Numbered from the stretch's first letter, positions 35,800 to 44,800 are shown. The stretch: DNA of 64,000 bases from Streptomyces hokutonensis (GCF_000376565.1 NZ_BARG01000006.1:124001-188000); one strand, 5' to 3'. Numbers and translations: made by a program. Notes: generated from the sequence alone by a model not told the origin.

Positions 35800-37095
35800 T
35801 CAACCCGCGGAGCTGAACGCGTCGTTCATCTTCTTCGCCGCGTCCTTCGAAGCCGCCGCCACGCTCTTCTTGCCGCTGATGACCTCCTGGAGCATCGTCG
35901 GCAGCACCAGCGAGGAGTCGATCTCGGACCAACCCGGGGACGCGGGAACGAACTTCGTCCCGGCGGCCAACGTCTCGACGAAGGGCTTCTCGAACGGCAC
36001 CTTCGCGGCGGCCGCGTCACGGACGTCCGTGAACGTCGGCAGGAAGCCCATCGCGTCGAACATCGAGGCCTGGGTCGCCTTCGAGGTGAGCTGCTCCATG
36101 AGGTCGACCGCGAGCGTGCGGTGCGAAGTGCTCTTCAGGACACCGATGTTGTTGCCGCCGGCGAACGCGGGGGCGACCGAGCCGGACGCGACACCCGGCA
36201 GCGGGACGACCGCGTACTTGCCCTTGACCTTGCCCGCCTCGACCGCGCTGTGGCTGAAGTCGCCGCCGATCGCCATGCCCGCCTTGCCGGCCGCGAACGC
36301 GGTGATCGTGTCGTTGCCGCCCATGACCGCGCACTTGGCGGCGGGACAGTTGTCGCTCGTGAAGAGCGAGGTGTAGGCCTTGATGCCCTTCTGGGCGGCG
36401 GCGCCGTCGATGGCGGAGGTGTAGGTGCCGTCCTTGGCGGTGGCGAGTTCGCCGCCGTTGGCCCACACGAAGGGCATCGCGCCGTAGGTGTAGGCGCCGC
36501 CGACGACGAGGCCGTAGAGGTCGGACTTCGCCATGTGGATCTTCCGGGCGGTGGACGCCAACTCGGCCATGGTCTTGGGGGGTTGGAGGCCGAGGTCCTT
36601 GAAGACGTCGGTGCGGTAGTAGAGGGCGCGGACACCGACGTAGAACGGGGAGCCGTACTGCTTGCCGTCGACCGTGACGGACTGCTTCGCGGTGGGGTCG
36701 GTGTCCTTGGCCTCGCTCCAGGCGCCGAACTCCTTGGTGACGTCGAGGAGTCCGCCGTCGTGGACGTAGCCGGCCGTGTCGGTGTTGCCGTACTCCATGA
36801 CGTCCGGCGCGGACTTCGGGTCGTTGAACGCGGCCTTGACGCGCTGGGCGCGGGTGTCGATCGGGATGTACTCGACGTCGACCTTGGTGCCCTTGTGGGC
36901 CTTCTCGAAGGCGGTGACCACGGAGTCGACGACCTTCGCCTTCGGGTCGTTGCCGACCTCCTGGAAGAGCCACACCCGCAGGGTGCCGCTCGTCTCGTCC
37001 TTGTCCGAGGCCGAGTTGTCGGAGGTCTGGGGCGCGCAGCCCGCCACGACGGCGGCGGTGGCCAGGAGTACGGCGAATCTGGGGGCGAGCTTCAT
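35800..37095 (-). CDS. sugar-binding lipoprotein of ABC transporter
   Basis: A 431-residue family 1 solute-binding protein. The signal peptide ends in a lipobox (VVAGC, Cys20). The mature lobes have LRVWLFQEVGNDPKAKVVD and PDVMEYGNTDTAGYV. ATG at 37095 has GGAGGAAC upstream. As the neighbouring hydrolase is GH20, the likely ligand is an N-acetylglucosamine oligosaccharide; this is inference. A 5-5-5 palindrome lies 31-45 bases before the start. Confidence 0.94.
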   Translation of the reverse strand: MKLAPRFAVLLATAAVVAGCAPQTSDNSASDKDETSGTLRVWLFQEVGNDPKAKVVDSVVTAFEKAHKGTKVDVEYIPIDTRAQRVKAAFNDPKSAPDVMEYGNTDTAGYVHDGGLLDVTKEFGAWSEAKDTDPTAKQSVTVDGKQYGSPFYVGVRALYYRTDVFKDLGLQPPKTMAELASTARKIHMAKSDLYGLVVGGAYTYGAMPFVWANGGELATAKDGTYTSAIDGAAAQKGIKAYTSLFTSDNCPAAKCAVMGGNDTITAFAAGKAGMAIGGDFSHSAVEAGKVKGKYAVVPLPGVASGSVAPAFAGGNNIGVLKSTSHRTLAVDLMEQLTSKATQASMFDAMGFLPTFTDVRDAAAAKVPFEKPFVETLAAGTKFVPASPGWSEIDSSLVLPTMLQEVISGKKSVAAASKDAAKKMNDAFSSAG

Positions 37096-37125
37096 GGAGC
37101 GTTCCTCCGGGGATCCGGGCGTGCG

Positions 37126-37140
37126 TTGCAACATATGCAA
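37126..37140. promoter_or_regulatory. TTGCA-N5-TGCAA palindrome, candidate operator
   Basis: TTGCA (37126-37130) and TGCAA (37136-37140) flank ACATA; the arms extend to 7 bp with one mismatch. It sits just upstream of the binding protein gene, a usual place for a sugar-responsive repressor. It does not match the DasR consensus I know. Confidence 0.45.
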
Positions 37141-37259
37141 TGGGCGTTTCGCTCTGCACAACACCACGGAGATTAAGGAGTAGATGAACGAAGCCACAAG
37201 AGGTCTCAACCACTTCGTGACACGCGAAAGGCCCTCGAAAAACCGCCGAAACACGCAAA

Positions 37260-37299
37260 AAGGCCCTCGGGGCGCGCCGAAGCACGCCCCGAGGGCCTT
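37260..37299 (-). terminator. intrinsic terminator of the DUF3039 gene
   Basis: A perfect 15-bp stem (37260-37274 with 37285-37299) around a 10-base loop. Read on the minus strand, it is followed by TTTTTG, so it is a textbook terminator for the gene ending at 37323. Confidence 0.92.
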
Positions 37300-37322
37300 A
37301 CGAAGTCAGACCGGCAAAGCGG

Positions 37323-37610
37323 CTACTTGTCGCCGCCCTTGCCCTTGTCGCCGTCCCCGCCCGAGCCCATGGACTCGTAGATCTCCTTGCACATGGGACA
37401 CACCGGGTACTTCTTCGGGTCGCGGCCCGGTACCCAGACCTTCCCGCACAACGCCACCACAGGAGTGCCGTCCAGGGCGCTCGCCATGATCTTGTCCTTC
37501 TGGACGTAATGGGCGAAGCGCTCATGGTCCCCGTCGCCGTGCGACACCTGGGGCGTCGGCTCTACGAGGGTCCCCGTACCAGTCCCGCGCTCGGGCTCAA
37601 GAGTGCTCAT
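37323..37610 (-). CDS. DUF3039 family protein
   Basis: A 95-residue protein with cysteines Cys55, Cys71 and Cys74 (VVALCGKVWVP, PVCPMCKEIYE), which suggests a small zinc site, and a Gly/Asp/Lys-rich tail. DUF3039 proteins are common in actinobacteria; the role is unknown. ATG at 37610 begins the conserved part; the ribosome site is weak. It follows the YqgE gene by 29 bp and is probably co-transcribed. Confidence 0.87.
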   Translation of the reverse strand: MSTLEPERGTGTGTLVEPTPQVSHGDGDHERFAHYVQKDKIMASALDGTPVVALCGKVWVPGRDPKKYPVCPMCKEIYESMGSGGDGDKGKGGDK

Positions 37611-37639
37611 ACGGCCAAGGGTACTGAAGCCCACCGGCA

Positions 37640-38215
37640 TCAGTTCAGCGAAGGGTCGTCCGGATAGGTCGCCACCATCGCGAGCTCGCTGCGCTGGCGG
37701 CGCAGCACCTCGCGCCAGAGCCGCTCCGGGGACGGCGAGGAGACGTCACCGGGCTCCGACTCGACGACGTACCAGGCGCCGTCCGTCAGTTCGTCCTCCA
37801 GCTGCCCCGGTCCCCAGCCGGCGTACCCGGCGAAGATTCTCAGGGAGCCGAGCGCCGAGGCGAGCAGTTCCGGCGGGGCCTCCAGGTCGACGAGGCCGAT
37901 CGCGCCGTGCACCCGCCGCCAGCCGAGCGGGGCGCGCTCGGAGGACGCCGAGCCGCCCGGGATGACGGCGACGCCGAGGGCCGAGTCCAACTGCACCGGG
38001 CCGCCCTGGAAGACGACTCCCGGTTCGCCGGCGAGATCCGCCCAGCCCTCCAGGATGTCGCCGACGTCCACAGGAGTGGGCCGGTTGAGGACGACACCGA
38101 GGGAGCCCTCCTCGTCGTGGTCGAGAAGGAGCACCACCGCGCGGTCGAAGTTCGGGTCCGCCAGGGCGGGTGTTGCCACGAGCAACCGCCCTGTGAGCGA
38201 GGACACCTCGGTCAT
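37640..38215 (-). CDS. YqgE/AlgH family protein (UPF0301)
   Basis: A 191-residue protein with the family start SLTGRLLVATPALADPNFDR, then VVLLLDHDEEGSLGVVLNRP and IFAGYAGWGPGQLEDEL. The biochemical role is unsettled (AlgH is linked to alginate regulation in Pseudomonas). ATG at 38215 agrees with the N-terminus (MTEVSSL) I recall for the S. coelicolor protein; ATG 38224 is an alternative. It is divergent from murA. Confidence 0.93.
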   Translation of the reverse strand: MTEVSSLTGRLLVATPALADPNFDRAVVLLLDHDEEGSLGVVLNRPTPVDVGDILEGWADLAGEPGVVFQGGPVQLDSALGVAVIPGGSASSERAPLGWRRVHGAIGLVDLEAPPELLASALGSLRIFAGYAGWGPGQLEDELTDGAWYVVESEPGDVSSPSPERLWREVLRRQRSELAMVATYPDDPSLN

Positions 38216-38468
38216 GCCAGACATGATCCCGCATCTTCCGCGTGATGGGGGAGGCAATGCGGGTACCTGAGTGAATGCAGCTCAGGGCGCACCGAAGCGT
38301 CCGCCGCGCACGCCCCCGCCCGGTGACCCCATGTGCCCGATTGAGAACGGTTCGTGTTGTGACACAGCTATGACGTGGCTGAGTGGTCCTCGGGCTTTCT
38401 GAAGGGGGGTGGGCGGCCATTACGCTTACGTCTTCGGCCCCTGCCCAACTCCACGGAACGCGAGATTC

Positions 38469-39815
38469 ATGACCGTCAACGGCTCAGACGACGTACTGCT
38501 TGTCCACGGCGGAACCCCGCTGGAGGGCGAGATCCGTGTCCGCGGTGCGAAGAACCTCGTACCCAAGGCCATGGTCGCCGCCCTGCTGGGCAGTGAGCCA
38601 AGTCGACTGCGCAACGTACCGGACATCCGAGACGTTCGGGTCGTACGCGGACTGCTGCAACTGCACGGGGTGACGGTCCGTCCGGGTGAGGAGCCGGGCG
38701 AGCTGGTGCTCGATCCGTCGCACGTCGAGAGCGCCAACGTCGCCGACATCGATGCCCACGCGGGCTCGTCGCGCATCCCGATCCTGTTCTGCGGTCCGCT
38801 CCTTCACCGGCTCGGGCACGCGTTCATCCCGGGGCTCGGCGGCTGCGACATCGGCGGCCGGCCGATCGACTTCCACTTCGAGGTGCTGCGGCAGTTCGGC
38901 GCGAAGATCGAGAAGCGGGCGGACGGCCAGTACCTGGAGGCCCCGCAGCGGCTGCGCGGTACGAAGATCAAGCTGCCGTACCCGTCCGTCGGCGCGACCG
39001 AGCAGGTGCTGCTGACCGCGGTGTTGGCGGAGGGCGTCACCGAACTCGCCAACGCGGCCGTGGAACCGGAGATCGAGGACCTCATCTGCGTACTGCAGAA
39101 GATGGGCGCGATCATCGCCATGGACACCGACCGCACGATCCGCATCACCGGTGTGGACTCGCTCGGCGGCTACACCCACGCGGCCCTCCCGGACCGCCTG
39201 GAGGCCGCGTCCTGGGCGTCCGCGGCGCTGGCGACCGAAGGCAACATCTACGTCCGGGGCGCACAGCAGCGCTCGATGATGACGTTCCTCAACACCTACC
39301 GGAAGGTGGGCGGTGCCTTCGCGATCGACGACGAGGGCATCCGCTTCTGGCACCCCGGCGGGCAGTTGAAGTCCATCGCGCTCGAAACGGACGTGCACCC
39401 GGGCTTCCAGACGGACTGGCAGCAGCCGCTGGTCGTCGCCCTGACGCAGGCGACGGGCCTCTCCATCGTCCACGAGACGGTCTACGAGTCCCGGCTCGGC
39501 TTCACCTCCGCGCTCAACCAGATGGGCGCGCACATCCAGCTCTACCGCGAGTGCCTCGGCGGCTCCCACTGCCGCTTCGGCCAGCGCAACTTCCTCCACT
39601 CGGCGGTCGTCTCGGGCCCGACCCGCCTCCAGGGCGCCGACCTGGTCATCCCCGACCTCCGCGGCGGCTTCTCGTACCTCATCGCGGCGCTGGCGGCCCA
39701 GGGCACGTCCCGCGTCCACGGCATCGACCTCATCAACCGCGGCTACGAGAACTTCATGGAGAAGCTCGTCGAGCTGGGCGCGAAGGTCGAGTTGCCGGGC
39801 AAGGCGCTCGGATAA
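38469..39815 (+). CDS. murA: UDP-N-acetylglucosamine 1-carboxyvinyltransferase
   Basis: A 448-residue enzyme of the first committed step of peptidoglycan synthesis (PEP plus UDP-GlcNAc). The catalytic, fosfomycin-target cysteine is present as Cys126 in PGLGGCDIGGRP. The Lys28-Asn29 pair (RGAKN) and the PDRLEAASW loop are intact. ATG at 38469 gives the family length; an upstream in-frame ATG (38409) would add 20 residues unlike the family. A terminator follows. Confidence 0.95.
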   Translation: MTVNGSDDVLLVHGGTPLEGEIRVRGAKNLVPKAMVAALLGSEPSRLRNVPDIRDVRVVRGLLQLHGVTVRPGEEPGELVLDPSHVESANVADIDAHAGSSRIPILFCGPLLHRLGHAFIPGLGGCDIGGRPIDFHFEVLRQFGAKIEKRADGQYLEAPQRLRGTKIKLPYPSVGATEQVLLTAVLAEGVTELANAAVEPEIEDLICVLQKMGAIIAMDTDRTIRITGVDSLGGYTHAALPDRLEAASWASAALATEGNIYVRGAQQRSMMTFLNTYRKVGGAFAIDDEGIRFWHPGGQLKSIALETDVHPGFQTDWQQPLVVALTQATGLSIVHETVYESRLGFTSALNQMGAHIQLYRECLGGSHCRFGQRNFLHSAVVSGPTRLQGADLVIPDLRGGFSYLIAALAAQGTSRVHGIDLINRGYENFMEKLVELGAKVELPGKALG

Positions 39816-39835
39816 GCAGTCGGTCGTACGACGAT

Positions 39836-39866
39836 GGGGCGGCCACCCTGACCGGGTGGCCGCCCC
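39836..39866. terminator. hairpin terminator between murA and hup
   Basis: A perfect 13-bp stem, 39836-39848 with 39854-39866, with a 5-base loop. It lies between convergent genes and can serve both. Confidence 0.9.
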
Positions 39867-39914
39867 ATTCGCGTTACTGAGCCTCGTACGCAATCCCGTC
39901 GCGTACGCGAAGGC

Positions 39915-40196
39915 CTACTTGCCCTTGGCGGCTTCCTTGAGCTTGCTGCCCGCGGACACCTTGACGCTGTAACCGGCGGGGATGTTGATGGGGTCGCCGG
40001 TCTGCGGGTTGCGCGCGGTGCGAGCGGCACGGTGGGTGCGCTCGAAGGTCAGGAAGCCGGGGATGGTGACCTTCTCGTCACCCTTGGAGACGATCTCGCC
40101 GACGGTCTCGGCGAACGCGGCCAGAACGGCGTCGGCGTCCTTGCGGGTCACCTCGGCACGGTCGGCCAGCGCGGCCACCAGCTCACTGCGGTTCAT
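39915..40196 (-). CDS. hupA: HU-family DNA-binding protein
   Basis: A 93-residue nucleoid protein that bends and compacts DNA as a dimer. It has MNRSELVAALADRAEVTRKD, the GFLTFERTHRAARTARNPQT arm region and PAGYSVKVSAGSKLKE. It is the short form without the Lys/Ala-rich tail of HupS, matching HupA (SCO2950) in length and place next to murA. The start ATG 40196 has GGGAG upstream. Confidence 0.94.
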   Translation of the reverse strand: MNRSELVAALADRAEVTRKDADAVLAAFAETVGEIVSKGDEKVTIPGFLTFERTHRAARTARNPQTGDPINIPAGYSVKVSAGSKLKEAAKGK

Positions 40197-40602
40197 GTTG
40201 TTACTCCCGTGTTCTTCTTGCCGTTTGAGGCGTGCCACGCGGCGGAGCCGCATATCGGGCACGGTGAAGCCGATGCTGCCAGGGTCCTCGGTGAGTCCCC
40301 GGACCCGGGTCCGTCGTCCAGACCCTCGCGCCCGAAGACGCATCCTGCCCCTACCTGCGGCGGGAAAGCCAATCCGGCACCCGTAGGAGTCGCGAGAACA
40401 CCCTTGGGAGTCACACGAAGAGCGCCACCGCATCAGCGTGGTGACGCTCCGTCGGCTCCCGGCAGCGAGGGCCGGGCCTGGAAAGGCCCGAAGCCTGGCC
40501 GCCACGATAAACGGCCGCCCGAGGCCCGGGGTTCCGCGACGCGCCGATGTAGGGGCGGCCGTGGCGATCCTCACAGCCGCCGCACACACATCGCCGGACG
40601 GG
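40197..40602. other. 406-bp gap with one hairpin
   Basis: It holds the hup promoter region and the end of the malic enzyme transcript. CGGGCCT (40473-40479) pairs with AGGCCCG (40484-40490) around GGAA, a compact hairpin and possible terminator of the malic enzyme gene. I see no coding frame that looks real. Confidence 0.5.
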
Positions 40603-42042
40603 CTACGACGCGGTGGGCGTCGCGGAGGGCGCCGCCGCTCCCGCCGCCTTCGCGGCCTCGCGGACCGCGCCGGCCACCGCACCGGCGACCTTGTCGTTGA
40701 AGACGCTGGGGATGATGTAGTTCGCGTTCAGCTCGTCCTCGGACACGACGTTCGCGAGTGCGGTCGCCGCGGCGAGCATCATCTCCGTGTTGACGGTGCG
40801 GGACTGCGCGTCCAGCAGACCGCGGAAGACACCCGGGAAGACCAGCACGTTGTTGATCTGGTTCGGGAAGTCCGAGCGGCCCGTGGCCACAACCGCCGCC
40901 GTCTGACGGGCGATCGTCGGGTCGACCTCGGGGTCCGGGTTCGCGAGCGCGAACACGATCGCGCCCTCGGCCATCGCGGCCACGTCGTCGCCGTCGAGGA
41001 CGTTCGGGGCGGAGACGCCCACGAAGACGTCGGCGCCGCGCACGGCCTCCTTCAGCGTGCCGGTGAGGCCGTCGGGGTTGGTGTTGTCGGCGATCCAGCG
41101 CAGCGGCGAGTCGGACTTGGCGTCGACCAGGTCCTCGCGGTCGGCGTGCACGACACCGTGGATGTCGGCGACGACCGCGTTCTTGACACCGGCGGCGAGC
41201 AGCAGCTTGAGGATGGCCGTACCGGCCGCGCCCGCGCCGGACATGACGACCCGGATGTCACCGATGCCCTTGCCGGCCACGCGCAGCGCGTTGGTCAGCG
41301 CGGCGAGGACGACGATCGCGGTGCCGTGCTGGTCGTCGTGGAAGACGGGGATGTCGAGGGCCTCGCGCAGCCGGGCCTCGATCTCGAAGCAGCGCGGCGC
41401 GGAGATGTCCTCCAGGTTGATGCCGGCGAAGCCCGGGGCGATGGCCTTGACGATCGCGACGATCTCGTCGGTGTCCTGGGTGTCGAGGCACAGCGGCCAC
41501 GCGTCGATGCCCGCGAACCGCTTGAACAGGGCCGCCTTGCCCTCCATGACCGGCAGCGCGGCCTTGGGGCCGATGTTGCCGAGGCCGAGCACGGCCGAGC
41601 CGTCGGTGACGACCGCGACGGAGTTGCGCTTGATGGTGAGGCGGCGCGCGTCCTCGGGGTTCTCCGCGATCGCCATGCACACGCGGGCGACACCCGGGGT
41701 GTAGATCATGGAGAGGTCGTCACGGTTGCGGATCGGGTGCTTGGACTGCATCTCGATCTTGCCGCCGAGGTGCATGAGGAACGTACGGTCGGAGACCTTG
41801 CCGAGGGTGACGCCCTCGATGCCGCGCAGCTGCTGGACGATCTCGTCGGCGTGGGCCGTGGAGGACGCCGCGATGGTGACGTCGATCCGGAGCTTCTCGT
41901 GGCCGGAGGCGGTCACGTCGAGGCCGGTCACCGAGCCTCCGTGGGACTCCACGGCCGTGGTGATCTGGGAGACCGCCGTTCCGCTGGCGGGCACCTCCAG
42001 ACGGACCGTGATCGAGTAGGAGACGCTGGGCGCCGTAGCCAT
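40603..42042 (-). CDS. NAD-dependent malic enzyme with ACT domain
   Basis: A 479-residue enzyme that decarboxylates malate to pyruvate. An N-terminal ACT domain (about residues 8-85) precedes the malic domain ([40 protein letters not shown]) and a Rossmann NAD domain ([21 protein letters not shown]). The ACT domain suggests allosteric control. ATG at 42042 has GAGGAAG upstream. Cofactor preference comes from recall of the S. coelicolor SCO2951 enzyme, not from the sequence. An 8-5-8 palindrome and a structured RNA lie upstream. Confidence 0.93.
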   Translation of the reverse strand: MATAPSVSYSITVRLEVPASGTAVSQITTAVESHGGSVTGLDVTASGHEKLRIDVTIAASSTAHADEIVQQLRGIEGVTLGKVSDRTFLMHLGGKIEMQSKHPIRNRDDLSMIYTPGVARVCMAIAENPEDARRLTIKRNSVAVVTDGSAVLGLGNIGPKAALPVMEGKAALFKRFAGIDAWPLCLDTQDTDEIVAIVKAIAPGFAGINLEDISAPRCFEIEARLREALDIPVFHDDQHGTAIVVLAALTNALRVAGKGIGDIRVVMSGAGAAGTAILKLLLAAGVKNAVVADIHGVVHADREDLVDAKSDSPLRWIADNTNPDGLTGTLKEAVRGADVFVGVSAPNVLDGDDVAAMAEGAIVFALANPDPEVDPTIARQTAAVVATGRSDFPNQINNVLVFPGVFRGLLDAQSRTVNTEMMLAAATALANVVSEDELNANYIIPSVFNDKVAGAVAGAVREAAKAAGAAAPSATPTAS

Positions 42043-42128
42043 GGCCGACTTCCTCTGCTTTCACCGTTGAGCTGAGTACGCGCTCCGATGGTCGCACCTA
42101 CTGCCCGGTAGGCGTTAGCCGCCCCCGA

Positions 42129-42149
42129 TTGCGAACGTTTTGTTCGCAA
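42129..42149. promoter_or_regulatory. TTGCGAAC-N5-GTTCGCAA palindrome
   Basis: A perfect 8-bp inverted repeat (42129-42136 and 42142-42149) 87-107 bases before the malic enzyme start and just after the U-tract of the RNA terminator. AT-rich arms and symmetry fit a dimeric regulator site for the malic enzyme gene. Confidence 0.55.
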
Positions 42150-42152
42150 GAA

Positions 42153-42181
42153 AAAGAGGCCCCCGTGACGGAGGCCTCTTT
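42153..42181 (-). terminator. intrinsic terminator of the structured RNA
   Basis: AAAGAGGCC pairs with GGCCTCTTT, extended inward by a U-G pair and CCG/CGG around TCA; TTTTTCTT follows on the minus strand. It closes the small RNA and would also stop read-through from the ATPase gene. Confidence 0.9.
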
Positions 42182-42279
42182 CACGATCAATGACACCGAC
42201 CCGCCATGCTCGCCTCGCGGCAAGTGGTCGCTCTAAGCGACGAAGGTTGGGCCCGGGGGCTTGGATCGGGCCGGTGTCA
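42153..42279 (-). ncRNA. structured RNA, sRNA or leader, between helR-like and malic enzyme genes
   Basis: Read on the minus strand, 42279-42267 pairs with 42203-42191 in a 13-bp helix (P1). Inside it are a C-rich loop, hairpin P2 (42241-42227, GTCGC/GCGAC) and hairpin P3 (42224-42209, CTTGCC-GCGA-GGCGAG with a GNRA loop). A terminator follows 9 bases later. P1, P3 and the terminator each contain G-U pairs that would be C-A mismatches on the plus strand, which fixes the strand. TAGCCT (42290-42285) is a -10 placed so that transcription would begin at P1. Either a free small RNA or a leader of the malic enzyme gene. Confidence 0.72.
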
Positions 42280-42336
42280 CACCCAGGCTAACAAACGGAT
42301 CCCGTAAGGCCATTCCCATCCCGCAGGTTCACAGAA

Positions 42337-44649
42337 TCAGTCCCGCAGAAGATCCGGCACCCCGTTCGCGTCCGGCTCGTCCCGTTCGGCGGAGACGACC
42401 GTGAGCTGCTGGGTCGCGCGGGTGAGGGCGACGTAGAGGACACGGAGGCCGGCGGGCGACTCGTCGGCGATCTCCGCCGGCGATACGACGACCGTCGCGT
42501 CGTACTCCAGCCCCTTGGCCTCCAGGCTGCCGAGGGCCACGACCCGGTCGCCGAGACCGGCCAGCCAGCGGCGGGCCTCCTCGCGGCGGTTCATGGCGAC
42601 GACGACGCCGACCGTGCCGTCGACCTGGTCGAGCAGCCGGGCGGCCTCCGCGCGGACGGACTCCGACAGTGAGTTCCGTACGACGGCGAAGTGAGGTCTC
42701 ACTCCGGTCGAGCGGACCGCGGACGGGGACTCGGAGCCGGGCATCGCGAGGGCCAGGACCTTGGCCGCCAGCTCCGCGATCTCGGCGGGGTTGCGGTAGT
42801 TGACCGTCAGGGTGAAGCGGCGGCGGGGGCGGGAGCCGAGGGCCTCGTCGCGGGCCTCGGCGGCCTCGTCGGGGTCGGACCAGGAGGACTGGGCCGGGTC
42901 TCCTACGACCGTCCAGGTGGCGTGCCTGCCGCGGCGGCCGACCATGCGCCACTGCATCGGGGTGAGGTCCTGGGCCTCGTCCACGATGACGTGCGCGTAC
43001 TCGACACGCTCCTGGGCGAGCCGCTCGGCCCGTTCGCGCTGTGTCTCCTCGCGTACGGGCATCAGCTCCTCGAGACCCGTGAGCTGGTCCAGCGGGTCCA
43101 GGTCGCGCCGCTTGCGGGGGCGGGCCGGGGTGCCGAGGATCGCCTGGAGTTCGTCGAGGATCGCGACGTCGTGGACGGAGAGTCCCTCCCGCTTCAGGGC
43201 GCGGGCGACCCGGCGGACCTCGCCGGGGTTGAGGATGCGGCGGGCCCAGCGGCCGAGCCTGCGCTCGTCGGACATGGCCTCCAGGACGGCGCGCGGGGTG
43301 AGTTCGGGCCACCAGGAGTCGAGGAACGCGATGAACTCGTCCTCGCTCGCCACGTCCTCGTCGAAGGAGGAGCGCAGCTCGGCGGCGAGTTCGGGGTCGG
43401 TGTGCCGGCTCGCGGAGCCGGAGCGCTCCCACAGGGCGTCCAGGAGGAGCTTGCGGGCGCGCGGGCGCAGCATGTTGACCGGGGCCGTACCGCTGAGGGC
43501 GTTCTGCCGGACGCGCTCGAGGTCGGCGGCCTCCAGTTCGAGGCGGCGGCCGAAGGCGACGACCCGCAGCCGGGCCGGTGACTCGTTCGCCTCGAGGGCG
43601 CCGCGCGCGGCTTTCCGCAGGACGCGGAGCATGCGGTACGAGCCCTTGGTGCGGGCGACGGCCGGGGAGTCGTACAGGGTGGCCTCGGCGCCGTCGACGA
43701 GCGAGCCGATGGCCCGGATGGCGACCTGGCCCTCCTCGCCGAGGGACGGCAGGACGCCCTCGGTGTAGGCGACCAGGAGCGGGGTGGGCGAGACGATGAG
43801 GATGCCGCCCGCATAGCGGCGCCGGTCCTGGTAGAGCAGGTAGGCGGCGCGGTGCAGCGCGACGGCCGTCTTTCCCGTCCCCGGGCCGCCCTCGACATAG
43901 GTCACCGAGGCGGCGGGGGCGCGGATGACGAGGTCCTGTTCGGCCTGGATGGACGCCACGATGTCGCGCATGGTGTGGCTGCGGGCCTGGCCGAGCGCGG
44001 CCATCAGGGCGCCGTCGCCGATGACGGCCAGCTTGTCGCCGTCGAGGAAGGCGGTCAGCTCGGGGCGCATCAGGTCGTCCTCGACCCCGAGGACCCGGCG
44101 GCCCTTGGAGCGGATGACCCGGCGCCGTACGACCCGGCCGGGGTCGACCGGGGTCGAGCGGTAGAACGGGGCGGCGGCGGGCGCCCGCCAGTCGATGACC
44201 AGGGGCGCGTACTCGGTGTCGAGGACGCCGATGCGGCCGATGTGCAGGGTCTCGGCGATGTCGGCCGTGTTGTCGTCGCGCACGGAGCCGTCGGCGGGTT
44301 CTACGGCGGTGTAGGCGCCGTCGGGCCCCTTCTGGCCGTCCTTGCCGAGCAGCAGGTCGATCCTGCCGAAGAGGAAGTCCTCGAACTCGTTGTTGAGCCG
44401 GTTGAGGTGGATACCGGCGCGGAACACCTGCGCGTCGCGTTCGGCGAGCGCGCCGGGTGTGCCGACCTGGCCGCGCTTGGCGGCGTCGTTCATGAGGAAC
44501 TCGGCCTCGCGGATCTTCTCCTCGAGACGCCGGTACACCCGGTCCAGGTGTGCCTGTTCGCCGCTGATCTCCCGGTCCCGTAGCGAATCCTGGGCGGATT
44601 TGTCGGACACCGCATCGAGCGCGGTCTCCTGTTGAGCCTGTGCGGCCAC
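42337..44649 (-). CDS. HelD/HelR-like RNA polymerase-recycling ATPase
   Basis: A 770-residue UvrD-like superfamily 1 protein. The N-terminal coiled coil (EQAHLDRVYRRLEEKIREAE) and the IGRIGVLDTEYAPLVIDWRA segment are HelD features. Walker A is GGPGTGKTAV, the DE motif is VIVDEAQDLTPMQW, and the C-terminal motifs include VLYVALTRATQQL. Actinobacterial HelD/HelR proteins bind core RNA polymerase, free it from stalled complexes and can protect it from rifamycins. No rifamycin-associated element is visible upstream, so this copy is probably the general one. GTG at 44649 has GAAGGGG upstream. Confidence 0.92.
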   Translation of the reverse strand: MAAQAQQETALDAVSDKSAQDSLRDREISGEQAHLDRVYRRLEEKIREAEFLMNDAAKRGQVGTPGALAERDAQVFRAGIHLNRLNNEFEDFLFGRIDLLLGKDGQKGPDGAYTAVEPADGSVRDDNTADIAETLHIGRIGVLDTEYAPLVIDWRAPAAAPFYRSTPVDPGRVVRRRVIRSKGRRVLGVEDDLMRPELTAFLDGDKLAVIGDGALMAALGQARSHTMRDIVASIQAEQDLVIRAPAASVTYVEGGPGTGKTAVALHRAAYLLYQDRRRYAGGILIVSPTPLLVAYTEGVLPSLGEEGQVAIRAIGSLVDGAEATLYDSPAVARTKGSYRMLRVLRKAARGALEANESPARLRVVAFGRRLELEAADLERVRQNALSGTAPVNMLRPRARKLLLDALWERSGSASRHTDPELAAELRSSFDEDVASEDEFIAFLDSWWPELTPRAVLEAMSDERRLGRWARRILNPGEVRRVARALKREGLSVHDVAILDELQAILGTPARPRKRRDLDPLDQLTGLEELMPVREETQRERAERLAQERVEYAHVIVDEAQDLTPMQWRMVGRRGRHATWTVVGDPAQSSWSDPDEAAEARDEALGSRPRRRFTLTVNYRNPAEIAELAAKVLALAMPGSESPSAVRSTGVRPHFAVVRNSLSESVRAEAARLLDQVDGTVGVVVAMNRREEARRWLAGLGDRVVALGSLEAKGLEYDATVVVSPAEIADESPAGLRVLYVALTRATQQLTVVSAERDEPDANGVPDLLRD

Positions 44650-44800
44650 CGGGCCCCCTTCTGACGTGCTGGGCAGCCGTCAACCGTACGCGAAGGGAGG
44701 CCGCCGAGGCGAGGGGCCCGCCCGGCGGATCCTGACAAAGACGCGGGGCCCGGTGCGCGCGTGCGCGCTCCGGACCCCGTCGAGCACAGTGGACCAGCTG

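Noticed and set aside
37184..37489. Plus-strand frame with a good AAGGAG site, 101 codons
   Set aside because: It runs through the terminator hairpin at 37260-37299 and antisense through the DUF3039 gene, and its product is Arg/Pro-rich in the way of antisense shadows.
42182..42336. RNA on the plus strand in the ATPase-malic enzyme gap
   Set aside because: P1, P3 and the terminator would each contain C-A mismatches on the plus strand, but pair by G-U on the minus strand.
42329..44683. 784-codon Arg/Pro-rich frame overlapping the HelD-like gene
   Set aside because: Same-strand alternative frame without motifs; the HelD-like frame has Walker A and DEAQ boxes.
44650..44800. Rifamycin-associated element upstream of the HelD-like gene
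   Set aside because: I looked for the GGGGCTTGC-type palindrome and found none.
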